Source: Sistotremastrum niveocremeum HHB9708
Taxonomy: Eukaryota > Basidiomycota > Agaricomycetes > Sistotremastrales > Sistotremastraceae
Assembly (NCBI GenBank): GCA_001630475.1
Contig: KV419423.1
Span: 368,454-432,453, forward strand
Reading direction: 5' to 3'
Length of the DNA stretch: 64,000 nt
Shown: piece after piece, positions 23,939 to 36,364 of the stretch
How positions within the stretch are numbered: position 1 is the first letter of the stretch
Layout: the number at the start of each line of letters is the position of its first letter
Translations under genes and position numbers: made by a program
The notes under the pieces: model-generated
What the model saw: only the letters and a program-made list of their open reading frames with translations
Databases searched by the model: none
Told to the model about the DNA's origin: nothing

Positions 23939-26052
23939 ATGACAACCAAAGCTAGTGAAGCCAACAGCTTCCGAACTCAACTTGAATTGCAGCGATCCCC
24001 AGGGACCGATACCCCTCTCAGTGATCGCACGCTACCTGGCCATATTGAACTCGTAATTGGATCACCTGATGCTAAAGATAAGGAGGTAACTTTGGGCCCG
24101 TCAGAGGATCCTCACAAATTCTCGACCGTCAAGAAATGGATCATCCTTGGAGTAATCTGTACTGCAGCAACTTGTGCCGCATGCGACACGACCGTCGTAT
24201 GTACCTCTTACGAATATTGATTTGCCTCGTTAAATCGTGTACATTCAGGCTGGATTCACGGAGACAGGACTGCAAGCGTCATTTGGCGTATCGCATCAAG
24301 TTGCTATCCTATCCATTTCGATGTCCATCTTCGGTCTAGGTGTTGGACCTCTACTACTTGGACCACTGAGCGAGTTCTTCGGGCGATCAAACATATATGT
24401 CATCTCCTATGTCATCTTGTTTGCTTTGTCGTGGGGCGTTCCATTCTCTCCAAACATTGGCAAGTGTCCCGTCATGTCCTTTTCTCAGAAGATTAATTAT
24501 CAAATTATTCCAGTTACTCATCTTGTCATGCGTTTTCTCTGTGGATTTGCCGGGAGTGCATTTATGAGTGTGGCAGGTGGTAGTGTCAGCGATCTCTTTG
24601 AGGACCACGAGATTTCTCTGTGAGTTTGGTCCTTGTAAATCTCCACGGAGCTACCGTCTGACTGGGATGACGAATTCAGTCCCATGGCAGTATACACCTT
24701 GAGCCCATTTCTAGGTTCGTATATTGGCAAGCTGATATCCTATCATTCCTGACTATTCTTAGGTCCCGCGTTGGGTCCCGTGATGTCTGGGTACATGCAG
24801 GAAGCCAATAGTTTGAACAGGATATACTGACTCAAATTCGGTCTAGGTTTATTAATCAGGTCAGTCGTTTTGTCGGTGCGGGGCTCATGCACATTCCTGA
24901 CTCGCGTGGTTAGCATCTCGATTGGCGATGGACATATTTCGTTCTCCTGAGCTGGAAGTTTGTCGAGATCATTGCCCTTGTCTTGGTACATTTTAAGCAA
25001 TATTTCTGTGCCACCAGAGATTGAGAAGTTCTACAGTTAGTGCCCGAAACGTACGAGCCGGTGTTATGTCTTCGAAAAGCGGCACGTCTTCGAAAGGTGA
25101 CTGGTGACCTGGGTTATTATGCACCTCTGGAAACTCGCCATGAGAGCATCAAAGAGGCTGTCTTCGTGAGCTGTTATCGACCCTTCCGTAAGTTCTTCCA
25201 GATACACGAGTGATGCGCTAAGGACTTAACGAAGCCAGAGATTCTACTACTGGAACCGATGGCTCTTTGCCTTGACCTTTGGTATGCAGACTGTATCATG
25301 ACTTGAACGTACCCCTCACACGTTGTACTTAGGAGTGCATTTATCCTTGGCATCCTTTACCTCGCTTTCCAAGCCTTCCCGATTATTTTCGAAGACATCC
25401 ACGGTTTTAATATTCAAGAAACTGGTCTAGCCTTCTTAGGCATAGGGATCGGAATGGTTATCACTTTACCCACCCATGGATTCTTTGATCGGTCAGCCGC
25501 ACTCTATTCAGAACTCTCGAAACATAAACGCTTATTTACATCATCAAGTCTTCAAGCAAAAAGCACGGCATCCCACGAGGGTAAATTGCTTCCGGAAACT
25601 CGACTTATAATCGGGTTCGCGGGAGCAATTTTAGTTCCGATCTCTCTCGCATGGCTGGCATTCTCAACATACCCTCAAGTTCCGTGGATCGTGCCAATCC
25701 TAGCTTCCGTTTTCTTCGGAGCAGGATTTGTCTTTGTCTACACGGCGGTATTTACCTACCTAGTCGTTGCTCATAGGAAGTTCGCGGCCAGCGCACTTGC
25801 GGGTAACAGCTTCACTCGATGTACTTTCGCTGCTGTCTTCCCAATCCTAGCCAAGCCCTTGTTTGATAAACTGGGCACAGTCGGTGCATTAGGACTGTTG
25901 GCCGGATTGTCGGCCTTGATGGCGCCTTTCCCGTAAGTTCTTTGTCAATCATATATATCCGAAGTAGCTGAATCTCCTTTTCATACAACAGTTTTATATT
26001 CTATGTCATCGGAGCCCGACTTCGAAAAGCCTCCAAATTTGCTACCATCTGA
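23939..26052 (+). CDS. MFS transporter, DHA1 multidrug-resistance type
   Basis: A chain of about eleven exons begins 23939-24196, 24249-24459 and 24514-24619 and ends with the exon closing at 26052. The N-terminus is hydrophilic. Transmembrane stretches include KKWIILGVICTAATCAACD, the motif-A region GPLSEFFGRS, RFLCGFAGSAFMSVAGGSVS, and in the second half GFAGAILVPISLAWLAF and ILASVFFGAGFVFVYTAVF. These blocks are typical of fungal 12-TM drug:proton antiporters of the Flr1/Mdr1/Tpo family. The central loop (PETYEPVLCLRKAARLRK) also fits. One intron (24460-24513) begins with GC (GCAAGT) instead of GT; using it is needed to keep the frame. Substrate is unknown: a drug, polyamine or toxin exporter is possible. 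Confidence 0.85.
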
Positions 26053-26821
26053 TATCTGCTTCTCTTCGCTATACAGTAGTGTTTTGTTGTTTAGATGACT
26101 TGTTTGTCGGGACTTTAGATCTATGGACTGTTGCCACATAATCTTACATGTAGACTTCGTTGCTTAGTTATGTCGCTCTGCTCTGAACCTGTTATCGTTA
26201 CACCTAGAATCTGACTCAGTGGAATACATGGACGGAGCCTTCAATGAACCCTCAGAATGCTACCCCTCTGTATTTCTCAAGATCGGGGGAGAGACTCGAG
26301 AGCCCGAACAAAGAATAACTCTATGCTTAGTGAACTTCATGCACGACACAGGCTAGGACGTCTTCATGCCTCCTAGCTGTCGGTGATGTACGTTGAAAGG
26401 CAGCCAGCTCGGCACCTACTCAATGCGCTCTACCGTTCGCGGATTATCTCCGTTGTCCGTCAAGACAATGCGCTGTCATCAGGGGTCTCCAAAGGATGCG
26501 ACACCGAGCTACCACAGTTACCTTTCGGTTTTCATCAACGATATGTCAATAGCTGGCAGTCTTCACGGCACCGATGGCCCTCTAGGATCATGACATTCCA
26601 TCAGCATAGAAGCCAGGTTATGCCGTATCAACAGGGAATGCACAATTGGAACAAGACAAAGCTAGGATACCACCCAAAGACTAGTAAAACAGATAAGGTA
26701 TCCAAAACAAACAACCCCACAACTGACTGCCGTGTGAGGACTATCATGATCTCGTCGGGTCTACCGCGCCCACGCAGTAATCACTTGCTCAACACTCAGA
26801 CTCTAGTTGAGGGTCGATAGG
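26053..26821. other. intergenic stretch between convergent genes
   Basis: Lies between the MFS gene (plus strand) and the end of the minus-strand RING-family paralogue. No gene is supported. Confidence 0.35.
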
Positions 26822-27968
26822 TCAGCTATGCTTCGCAGACTTGGATGCCACAGAGAGGAAGCGAGGTCCATTTGCCATCACGGATGGCGGCGGAGCTACG
26901 GCAGGGCTATTTACGACATCAGCAGGCGGTCTCCATATTTGATGTTGTGCGGTTGGCCGAAAGCCTGCCGCCGACGCAGATCGTTGAAATGGCGCAGAAG
27001 TTGATCTCCAAGCTGACGATGGATCTGGTGTGGCGGATCTATTCTGTGATGATGGTTTTGAAGGAACCGGAAGAGGGCTGGAGGGTTGTCGAGCGTTAGA
27101 GGTGGCCGTTGGCCTACGGTCGGGGAAGGGTGCTCCCTGAGTGGGAGAACTAGGTCCGTATGCAGCCCCACTGTTTCTGCGGGGGAAAGCGACCGAGGTT
27201 GGGGAAACACCCGTCGTAGGATAACCGTTTGCAGCTTGTGCACGCGTCCTAGTGACAGTTTCGTACATCGTTGGAACGTTGAGGGGTGCGGAGGATGAAA
27301 GCCCTAGGCTTGGGATGGACTGGAGAAAGGCTGTTGCTGAGTTTGTCCTCATATGACTGGGGCCTTCTTGGGAACGATTCAGATACCTGTCGAGTTCTGA
27401 CCGAAGTTGTTGGCACTCGCGGGTTTTCTGTGTATATAGGGTGCGCTAGAAAGAAGGAAATATATAGATAAGCATCTGAGTCTGCAAGCATGAAAGCACA
27501 ACCCTACTCACTTGTCTATTGAACAATCGAGAACAGTAAGTCAGTGTGGGGAAGATGAAGATACTCATATGGAAACCCACTTTTTCAGCTCATTCTCCAT
27601 CTTTTCATTAGCAGCTTTATACATGTCTAGTTGCCCCCTCAGACTGAATTCAGTGTCTTTGGCGACCTTCGACGATTCCGCATATGCAAGGCCGTTCGAT
27701 AAGATAGCACGCAGTAAATCGGCGCCTAGTTTCAAAGCTCGAACAGAGGGATGCTATTTTCTCGACAGCTGAAGATAATGCCGTTTACTTTAGTTTCACG
27801 TATAACACTTACCTCGGGGTCAAGTTTTCCAGGCGTGAGATTGAGCCAATCTCGGACCTCATCGTGCAATGCGGAGACCTCTTCGAATGAACATTTCTTC
27901 GACGCAGCTTGTGCCACCTTGCCCTCTAGAAGTTTTCCAGTTTCATCCTCTTTCATGCCTGCGGTGCC
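26822..27968 (-). CDS. RING-family paralogue lacking a recognisable RING (5' end not found)
   Basis: Exons on the minus strand (27813-27968, 27581-27753, 27512-27515, 26822-27445) align with the plus-strand gene at 29945-31417. Shared blocks are GKLLEGKVAQAASKKCSFEE, GADLLRAIL, QLDMYKAANEK and RECQQLR, then a Ser/Pro/Arg-rich tail (FQRSASAAG, QHQIWRP, RFLSVAS). Even the 4-nt exon ACAA (27512-27515) is conserved. The first alignable codons follow an AG at 27969-27971. Upstream on this strand I cannot find the C3HC4 RING that begins the paralogue; only a weak CEFTSAIG...KCE resemblance appears near 28060-28120. The gene is therefore 5'-truncated, uses an unrelated first exon, or has a decayed RING. 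Confidence 0.6.
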
Positions 27969-29944
27969 CTGCAAGTAACCTTAGCCTGCTGTTCCAGTGG
28001 TAGGCTGGTTTGCAGTACCAGAGAAAAATACGTAAAGCCCTAGTGATGCTAACCATTTCGCACTTGATTTGTAAGCAGCTCTTAGTCATCTTTCCGACTC
28101 CGATTGCGGAAGTAAATTCACATCCGTTTTCGCTTCGGCCCCAGCCCCGGAGCCGAAGATGCCGAGGTTCCGAAGGTCTCGTTCCTGACATCGGAAGTTT
28201 CGAACTCATGCTCTCTCCACAGAGACTTGTACATGTGGCTGTCCTCATGTTTTCGTTTCTCTCGACTTTCATTCCGCTAGCAGTCCCTTGATATCTGCAA
28301 ACATTAAGCACTTTATGTAACTCAGTATGCGAACAGAATCTGATAATCTCAAGATATAGATTAGATATTGGCATCGACAAGTTTCGGTACGTAGACCGGA
28401 TTGATAGCGGAAGGGTGAATACGCGGCGCGGCCTTCCTGCTTACAGTAATTTGAGTGCGTTTTTCATCCACGACAACGATTTCGGCGGAGAAGCCATACA
28501 GCAGACTATGTTGAGGTTTCATTACTTTCATTAGACCGACCGGACAGCCGGCTGGATTATCTCGAGCAAAGGGCCCGAAGGACAGAGATGATATGAGTGA
28601 GAGCAAAATGATATAGGACTCGAACTACCGCTCAGTATAGTTGTTGGCGATAAACTTGCTCATGAATTATCAAGCAATGGAGAGTCCAGAACGAAGGAGC
28701 GCTGAAAGTCACGTTGACGAGGCAGAACTTCGAGCTGAGAGACAGGATGCGCTACTTGTTCATGTGAGCACGAAAAACGTTGAACGTTTGCAACTTCAAG
28801 GCACATGACACGTGTAAAAAGGGTTCGCCTGGGATTTTTCGACAGTGCAAGCTACAGTATGCAGTTGAGATTGGCTGCAGGTCACGAATAGCATACTCCT
28901 GAGATAGTCGAGCTGACCTAACCACCCTGGCACGTTCACCGTCGTATGGACGTGATTAATGACGCGGCCGATGGAGCTATCTTGGAAGGCAACGTGCATC
29001 GTGGCATGAGAGTTCTCCAAGCAACTTAAAGACAACTCCGCCGATAAGGACCCACATACGCTAACAGTGCGTCAGATTTGAGTCAATGGCGTTGCAGTAG
29101 GGCAATAGAGCCTAGAATAAAGTGGAAGAATGACGACATCCTGACGGTGAAGTGACCCAGAGTGGAGACATTAGGCAGAAATCAGCCCATGTCCATAGAA
29201 ATTTGGATAGGCTTAATCGTAGAGGAGATCCAGGACGTGCCCAGCGGCTAGTAATCCGCGAGTGACCGAACTTAGGGGGTATTGAACTTCTGAGCGGCGT
29301 GGCCGCGTTCCTGGTGTGAGAATGCGGTGATTGGAGAAGGTCAGTGCTGAAACCATAGATCCGCCCGAATGAAGAGGCCAAAGAGATCTGAAGGCTTTAC
29401 TTGGGAGCGGGTGCAAGGGCTGCTCAAGCCTAGCTTGGGCCACCCACAGGGGAGTAGACCATATTCCGGATTTCTAAGGACATCACGACTTTGAATGTTT
29501 GTTAGACATGCCTGTAAGAACGTGAAAACGAAGGCGAGGCAAAACAATAACGTGGCAAAGACAGAAGGGAAGTCCGAGTCCGTGGCTGGTCCGTGGTGAC
29601 GCCCTTCGATCGAGCAAGTGGTGCCAGAAACGGAAAGAGCCCAGCACCCACAAACACTGAGAGAACGCGGAAACATGAAACGCCCTTTACATGCTGGAGC
29701 AGTAACCAGAAACTGCTGGAAGGCCAAGTTGACTGCGACTCGGGATGACTCGAGAGGATGCCCTTCAAAAGAGAGCGTCACGCTGAGTCACACTTTTCTT
29801 CCGCTGACTATTAACCTTTTCCTCTTCGTTTTTGGCTGCCACATAGGCCCTATATCTTTCTCTTACCCCGCGCAGGTCGTGTGGCAGCCTTTCATCTCTA
29901 CTATCATCTTCATATTCTAATCAACTACCTATCCATCGAGCGCA
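27969..29944. other. 2-kb divergent intergenic region between RING-family paralogues
   Basis: No supported gene. Open frames of 60-146 codons overlap on the minus strand at 29112-29781 but show no domain or splice chain. The right part should hold the promoter of the gene at 29945. Confidence 0.35.
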
Positions 29945-31417
29945 ATGCTCACTCTTGATCCCGCCTCGGCCTGTGAAGTTTGCGCAGAGCCATTTGGTCC
30001 CGGACACATTCCCGCTGTGATCCCCTGTGGTATGTGATTTTTTGGCATCATGTTCGATCCAAGTACATTCGCTGATCTGTCTCTTGTTATCCCGTTCACT
30101 AGGCCACGTCTTTTGTGCAAAATGTCTTTCCACGATCGTTGACAAGACTGCTCGTGGCCTAACTCCTTCCTGTCCTCTTTGCCGAGGAGGCTTCACCGAC
30201 AAGACATGGCGTCTCATTCGTGTCGACCTCGGTGATCCCTCCAGCGGCTCAGGGTGGTCCGGAAACAGTGCCGACATGAAGGAGGACGAAGTTGGTAAAC
30301 TTCTCGAGGGCAAAGTAGCTCAAGCTGCGTCGAAGAAGTGCTCCTTCGAAGAGGTCTCTGCACTGCACAAGGAGGTCCAAGATTGGTTAAGTCTTGAGCC
30401 CAACAAGCCAGATCCTCAGGTGAGCATCGCTCTCTCAACAAAAATTTTAGGGCATCCATCTTATTGTCTCCGCAGCATGCCTCCTTACGGCTCAGCGCCG
30501 ATCTACTACGTGCTATTTTACTGAACTGTCTAGCCTACTCCGAGGCTACTAAAATTGCCAAAAGTACGGAAGTCAGTCTTCGGGAGCAGCTGGACATGTA
30601 CAAAGCTGCCAACGAGCGGATCGAAAGTGAACTGAAAAAGTGGGTATCCATGACTGCGCCTTGATCGTTCCCACACTGACTTTTTGTTCTCGAATGTTTC
30701 ACAGACAAGTGAGTCATCTATTCGCTACAACCCTCAACCCTAGCTGACCGGCTTCGGCTATCTTTTCATTAGCGGAGCATGTATACCGCAAAGTCTCGCG
30801 AGTGTCAACAACTTCGTGCCGAGCTTAGCAGATATCGTCCGCAGGATGGTGCTGGTCAGTCGAGTTCAAGATCGACATCAGCACCACCACGTCCTGCAAC
30901 CAGTCTGGGGACGTCCCCTGCTGCCGCACCCAGCGTGAATGTCCCAGGCATGTCCAACACGTTGGTCCAGGCGACGAGCCGTCCTTCGACCGCCGCTGCT
31001 TATGGAACTTCGTCCACAACAGTGTCTTTCCCTCGAAGTGCTGGTACCATTGGAACAGTTTCCCCTCCCATTTCTCCGGCACGGAGATCGCCGTCTCCGG
31101 CCCCCGATCGTCCGCCACCAGCGCCCGTTCCGCCCCTTGCCCGATTGCCGAACACTCCCTCAGCGCCAGTCGCTTCGAAACTCCCGTCGCTTACTCGATC
31201 TGCCACGCCGGGCCCGATGTCGGGTAGGTCGTCAACGCCGGGACCATTCCAGCGCTCTGCCTCGGTGGCGGGACATCGTTCAAATTCAAAACATCAGATA
31301 TGGATCCCCTCACCCGGAGCTGACGACGTGCCAGCCGTCCCTCCTCTACCACAATCTTCGAGTTCCACTAGGTCTCGCTTCCTATCTATGGCCTCCAGGC
31401 CTTCCAAGAATAATTAA
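29945..31417 (+). CDS. RING-type zinc-finger protein with coiled coil and Ser/Pro-rich tail
   Basis: Exons 29945-30029, 30103-30419, 30476-30639, 30705-30708 and 30773-31417 give about 404 residues. Residues 10-65 form a C3HC4-like RING: CEVC, a Cys in IPCGHVFCAKC (C-x-H-x2-C-x2-C) and CPLC. Such domains usually recruit E2 enzymes, so an E3 ubiquitin ligase role is plausible. A helical region follows (KCSFEEVSALHKEVQDWL, LREQLDMYKAANERIESELK), then a disordered tail of about 200 residues rich in Ser, Pro, Arg and Thr. The fourth exon is only four bases (ACAA); without it the frame is lost, and the paralogue at 26822-27968 has the identical microexon. The two genes are divergently transcribed copies. 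The substrate is unknown. Confidence 0.78.
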
Positions 31418-33531
31418 CCTATCTAACCCTCTGCCCTGGTCAGAGCGATAGGCTACGGTGATTCCGAGCCGGAGCAGTAGGCCCCAAATCGTGAATGCCC
31501 CAAACGTAAATCCGATTATCACTAATCACCGCCTACACACCTCATGTCCTCTACGCTACTTCTCGAAACGTATACTACGTTCCTCCGAGACCCTCGGAAT
31601 TATTCTGACTTGACTCCAAACCGCGTCTGCATCGCGGCCCTTCCAGCCGGTCCTCCGGCCAAGGATCCTCGCGATGCATTCAGTTGGACTTGGTTCACGA
31701 CTCTTTATCGGAGAAAGTCTTCTCCCTCTTCCTTCAGGATTTCACGAACGAACGAACCCATTTCTCTCCACGGCTGTATCCTTAGCTCGATTTTGGAAAG
31801 GATTTTTCACCTTACTTTCTCACCTCTTCTTCTTTTGCACATATCGATTATTACCTTTTTCGCTATCGGATCTCTTTGCTTTCTCTGGGCACATCAAGCT
31901 ATCACCGGATTCAACTCTCTGGACGTCAGACGCAGCTTCTTTATTACATTTTAACTTTCCCCTTTACCTCTTTTTACTTTCTCTTACGTCTCCTTACGAT
32001 CACGAGTTCATTTCATCTCCCCACCGCCCTCGTCTATTCAGGCCCGAATTCTCCAATTCACCCGGGCATCTCGAGCGGCGAATTCAAAAAAGTCTTCTAC
32101 ACCACGGTCATTCTCATGACCCCTAATGGTACTCACGGCATATATTTAGGAACGAACATTTAGACGAACGGAATAGATTAAGTAGTTAGTTAGTTAGAAC
32201 GGAACGAAACAAAGACATGTTCAACACGTGTCATTTTTACCATATCTCTTCTGGCGGAGCAATTCTTGAGGGTCTCGGCGTGTTTAAGCGAATGCAGGGT
32301 TGCCGGGAATTTTTGGGCCCTTGAACACGCCGAAAACATGAGGTGGGTGTGATCGACTCAAACTTCAAAGCGCCGCTGCGTCGAAAAAACGTTGTCGCTA
32401 TCACACGATGCTGGGATTTGCGCGTGCAGGTCCTTCAGTTTGCCAGAAATCGTAGCATTTGCTCACAATCGGCCACAATCACGCTACCGCAGTTCAGGTA
32501 TTGTGTCAAATAGAATCGTACAGTAATGAATGCCGTCTGAGTTATAATTGAGAACGTCAGGGAACACAGACATAGCAAACGGAGCGCCATCATCAATACA
32601 CAAAGGTGCACAGCGCTTAATTCTTAGAATGCCGACTTCGAATGTGTAGAACACATTAGAGACTGAAAGGAAAGTGTGATGACCGAACATTCTGAATGCG
32701 GAATGGGGTGGAGGGTTATAATTACTAGATAGGCAGGATAGATCTTGGTACGATTCGTGTCAACTCTATTCCTCAAGTCTTCCACTTGCCATTTCGGATC
32801 TGCAGTGGTTAGACCTCATTTGTATATTTTCGGATGCGTATATGCACTGAGTACATGTATATGAGAGAGATTTGATGAATCTTTTAGTGAACTCGTACCC
32901 GAAACTTAACCTGAAGAGGCTTTCAAAGAACATGTACTCGAGTAGTCAACCATCATACTGACCAGGCCAATCGATGCTAGGTCCGATGCACCCCAAAGCG
33001 TCGAAAGAGAGTGATACACGTGCAATGCCATGACTTGACGTCGTTGACAAAATAGATGGAATGCAGCCGTTTAACGCATTTCAAGCCAAGCCGGTGGCGT
33101 GAGCGTCAGGTTGAGGTTTTGAAGTCTAGGGTTAGGGTCGCCGGAAAAGGCAAATAGATGCGATGACATATTCTGAGTGCAGGGCAACGGGAACTCGACA
33201 GCTGCGCTTTGAGGATCGGACAACATGGAAAACACTTGATTAAAATCAAAGCATAGCCTCATGTTTATCATGAGTCGACGTCGCGATCATAACAATCGGG
33301 TTATTGGTGGTCTATGGCAACTGACAACAGTTGGCGCAGTAGTCATCAGTCAAGAGCCTGACGACGTCTGGAGGTGCATCACGTTTTAGCTTTATTAGTG
33401 AGGGGACCATCACTTCATCGTCTAGTTACTCTGTACCTATAGCTATAGAAAACACCCCGGCGTTCGACCTCGCTCATACACCAGTCTCCCCTCGAATTGA
33501 ATATCCTCCCAAGCAAACTCATTTGTACACT
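31418..33531. other. 2.1-kb stretch without a supported gene
   Basis: The first 750 bases are pyrimidine-rich with open frames (31544-31954, 31674-32126) that look like 3' untranslated or low-complexity sequence. The remainder shows only short frames. No RNA gene was recognised. Confidence 0.35.
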
Positions 33532-33888
33532 ATGTCCCCACCCTATCAAAATGGCACCTCACAGACCGTTATGGAGCGCAGGACCCCTCCCATACTCGTC
33601 TTCGAATGCGAGGGTGTGAAAAAAATGTTCCCTAGGCCCACAACCTATAAGGTAACTTTGACATCCGAAATAAAGGGATGACTGATCTCTCATTCAAAAA
33701 TCCACAATCAGGAGGCTATCGCCATCGCTGCAAAGACCTTCAATACCCCCGATGAATCGGGGTCATGGACCATCTTCACCCGCAACTTAGTGGTCTGCGA
33801 GGGCGATTTAGTGATGATCGGTCCAGAAGCCTGGGACTTGGTCATCAACGATCCAGACCTCAAAACCATACTTGTTGAGTGGATCTAG
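33532..33888 (+). CDS. small protein, possible ubiquitin-like/PB1-like fold
   Basis: Two exons (33532-33651, 33712-33888) with a clean GTAACT...CAG intron give 98 residues. The pattern ILVFECEGVKKMFPRPTTYK, EAIAIAAKTFN, SGSWTIFTRNLV and VCEGDLVMIGPEAWDLV looks like beta-beta-alpha-beta-beta. A strand pair, an amphipathic helix and a phosphate-like bulge suggest a ubiquitin-like or PB1-like module on its own. There is no signal peptide or membrane segment. This reading of the fold is inference from pattern only. The coding status is supported by in-frame splicing. Confidence 0.5.
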
Positions 33889-34780
33889 CTGTGATTAAAA
33901 GGTCAGAGACTTGTTGCACGCGTGCAAAGGTCCCCAAATGCTCAAACAATCTTAGCAAGGTCCCGAACGAAGCCGTGCTTGCCGACCCGGGGGTGCATTC
34001 TATTACCTGGGATAATTCCTGTACAATTCGTCGTAATTATTAATGAAATTCTTAAGACAGATGAACTTAGACCAAAGATGAACAGTAACAGGACGGACCA
34101 AACTGGAAACGTGCGATTGAGCTACATCCGGCTTCTTAAAGTAGTATACATCGCACACTTTAGCCAAGATACCAAAAGCCATGATAGGTCAAGGAAGTGC
34201 AGCCAGCCTCCGTTCGTCATGGAGGTAGATGTAGAGGTTGGCCACTAATATCGGAATGCAGAATCGGAAAATTTGTTCGGCTCCGAAAACTTCGGTTCCG
34301 GGGAGGTCCAAAGGCACTTTGGACAGCTTTGAGAAGCTGGATGCTCCATGCAGGAGATGGTCGGATGACGTGGGGTTGTTGACTACACTTCAAGAACCGT
34401 AAGAGAGTGAATGAGCCATTCAAAGACGGCAAGACAACTTGGCTAACACGAGGTGTGTGACCAGAAAGGCTTCACCACTTCGTTTCATGAGAGGCATCGA
34501 TGTCGAAGCTTCTCGTGTTATACTGTTGGCAGAGCTATGAAATCCACCGTTCTGCACGCTTAATTCCCGCCGACATTCATCGGCAGAGTGGATGTGTTAC
34601 GTTGTCGGCATCTGCACCATCAGGAAGATCCATCCGACATACTAGGCCATAATGCATAATGAGAATGAGTCCATCCGTGTGAGCGACAATCCCGGTTTCT
34701 TCCAAGGATTTAAAGACGTCCATCGTGCTAGGATTCCCCACCAGCTAGTGAGACCAGCGATAAACCGTTTGGACCACCCA
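33889..34780. other. intergenic stretch, no supported gene
   Basis: Short frames only. The frame of the next gene is open upstream to 34652, but the start used here is the ATG at 34781, because the decayed copy at 1060 begins at the equivalent codon. Confidence 0.35.
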
Positions 34781-35640
34781 ATGCCGTACTACGTCTACTT
34801 GAAATGGGCCAGCCCCACGAATACGGCGAGGGCCGATTACGGTCGCCATGTTTTGGTCTGCGAGTCGCGCCAAGCCGCCGACGAATTCTTTCGCGGTCTG
34901 CAGGGACTGAAAGATGTGTTGGGGAACTTGCGGTTTACACTGCTAAAGCGTTCCTCAGCCCAGTTCTGGTGCTACGATACCGCCGAGGGTATGTGACCGT
35001 AGCTGTCAGAACACTGAAAAGCCGTGCTCATCGGATTACCGCTGATAGGGGATCCTTGGTGGCTACCACTACGAGTGCTTAGAGAAAACGCAGTGCCTGA
35101 GTCCAATTTCAAGATTTTCAGTGTCCCATTGATAGACGGGTACGTCGGTGAGATATAAATTGAAGGGTGAAAAAAATGACAATGACTTCCAGAGCGGGTG
35201 CATCTCGACCCTGGCCGGTTGTGGAAAGTGTCGACGGCCCTGATTGGACAAACGGAGGAGCATTTTTCATCCGCAACAAACGTCAACCCGACCTCTATTG
35301 GTCCGTCTCGTACGCCGCGCAAGATGTGGCAATTGTGGTTTCCGAGACTCGGCGGTCGAAATTTCGCATCTGGGGTTCTGATATAGATCATAAAGATCTC
35401 GACAAGGTCCTCATTCGTAGCGATCGGGTTACTATCAGTCCAGTGAGCAGCGAAAAGTCGGCGAGAGTGTTGTACGTCCATCCTAGCAAAGCCGAGACAA
35501 ATGTCGTCGTCCTCAGCGGAGACAAGAAAGAATGGCGATTTGGCGATCTCTTCAGCGCATTCGGCACAACGTGGGATGATAACGAGACTGAGTTGGTGAC
35601 GTATAACGAGGCAGAAGGTGAAGAGTGGGAGCTTTGTTAA
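34781..35640 (+). CDS. orphan family protein with FGDLF...EWELC tail, intact copy
   Basis: Exons 34781-34988, 35049-35139 and 35193-35640 give about 248 residues. The N-terminal third (YVYLKWASPTN, HVLVCESRQAADEFFRGLQ, FTLLKRSSAQFWCYDTAEG) is compact with a Trp/Tyr-rich core. The middle has strands such as GPDWTNGGAFFIRNKRQP, LYWSVS, SKFRIWGSD and KVLIRSDRVTIS, spaced in a way that could be a beta-trefoil. The tail is EWRFGDLFSAFGTTW ... EGEEWELC. There is no signal peptide. A decayed copy lies at 1060-1913 and a tail fragment at 37531-37647, so the family is duplicating locally or over tens of kilobases. Function unknown; the trefoil idea is weak. Confidence 0.65.
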
Positions 35641-36364
35641 TAATGTTGCAATTTCAAGTCCATGCCGCGCCGCACGTTGTTGTTTGTGAAGGATAGAGTG
35701 TTTAAACAATGATAAAGTCTGGTTAGGCAAGTGTAGGGTGCCACGAAGCCAATTAGCGGTCAAGAAAGAAGCGCGATTCTTTTGGTTCTCCTTCTGTTTT
35801 ATGAACTCAAAGAGGAATTGGCGATTCGGAATGAACCTGGACCAGAACGCATGCCATACGTTGGTCCGACTCACAAAAAATCATTTCCACGGATCTCTCA
35901 GATCGAGTAGTTCCTACTAGACCAAATTAAGGCCAACCTCTCATGGATCCATTTGGTGTCAACAGCGGCCTTGGGTGTGAACAACGATGCAAAGAGAGAG
36001 AAGTTTTCAAGTTCAAACTCAGACATTTCATTTCTCTCGGAGTCAACCTCCTTTTGTTACGACGATCTCATCCGAAACCTGCATGCACCTGGATATATTA
36101 AAATTTGATCTTTGTGGCCGACCTTGGTGAAGCCATAATCAACCCGGATACAGCAAGTTACATATGTGGAAGTCGCTTACCATTCGAGGCTTGTCGATGA
36201 TTGGACATGCGAGGGACTGAAGCCAGTGAAGGCATTTCCTCCCAGCAGCTCAAATCACAGCATCGTCTTAAAGGGCGCCATCTCTTCTCGTTCTTGTCTT
36301 CAAGTTGATCACCAGTTGTATTTACTGAACTCAGGTGCATACAAAAGCGATACTAGCCAGGAAG
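35641..36364. other. intergenic stretch, no supported gene
   Basis: No exon chain or family resemblance. It contains the promoter of the membrane-protein gene starting at 36365. Confidence 0.3.

Noticed and set aside
29112-29781. Overlapping minus-strand frames between the RING paralogues
   Set aside because: Three different frames are open over the same DNA, without homology or typical splice sites.
31544-32126. Frames rich in Phe/Leu/Ser downstream of the RING gene
   Set aside because: They arise from pyrimidine-rich DNA that is probably 3' untranslated; the hydrophobic segments are not bounded as real membrane helices.
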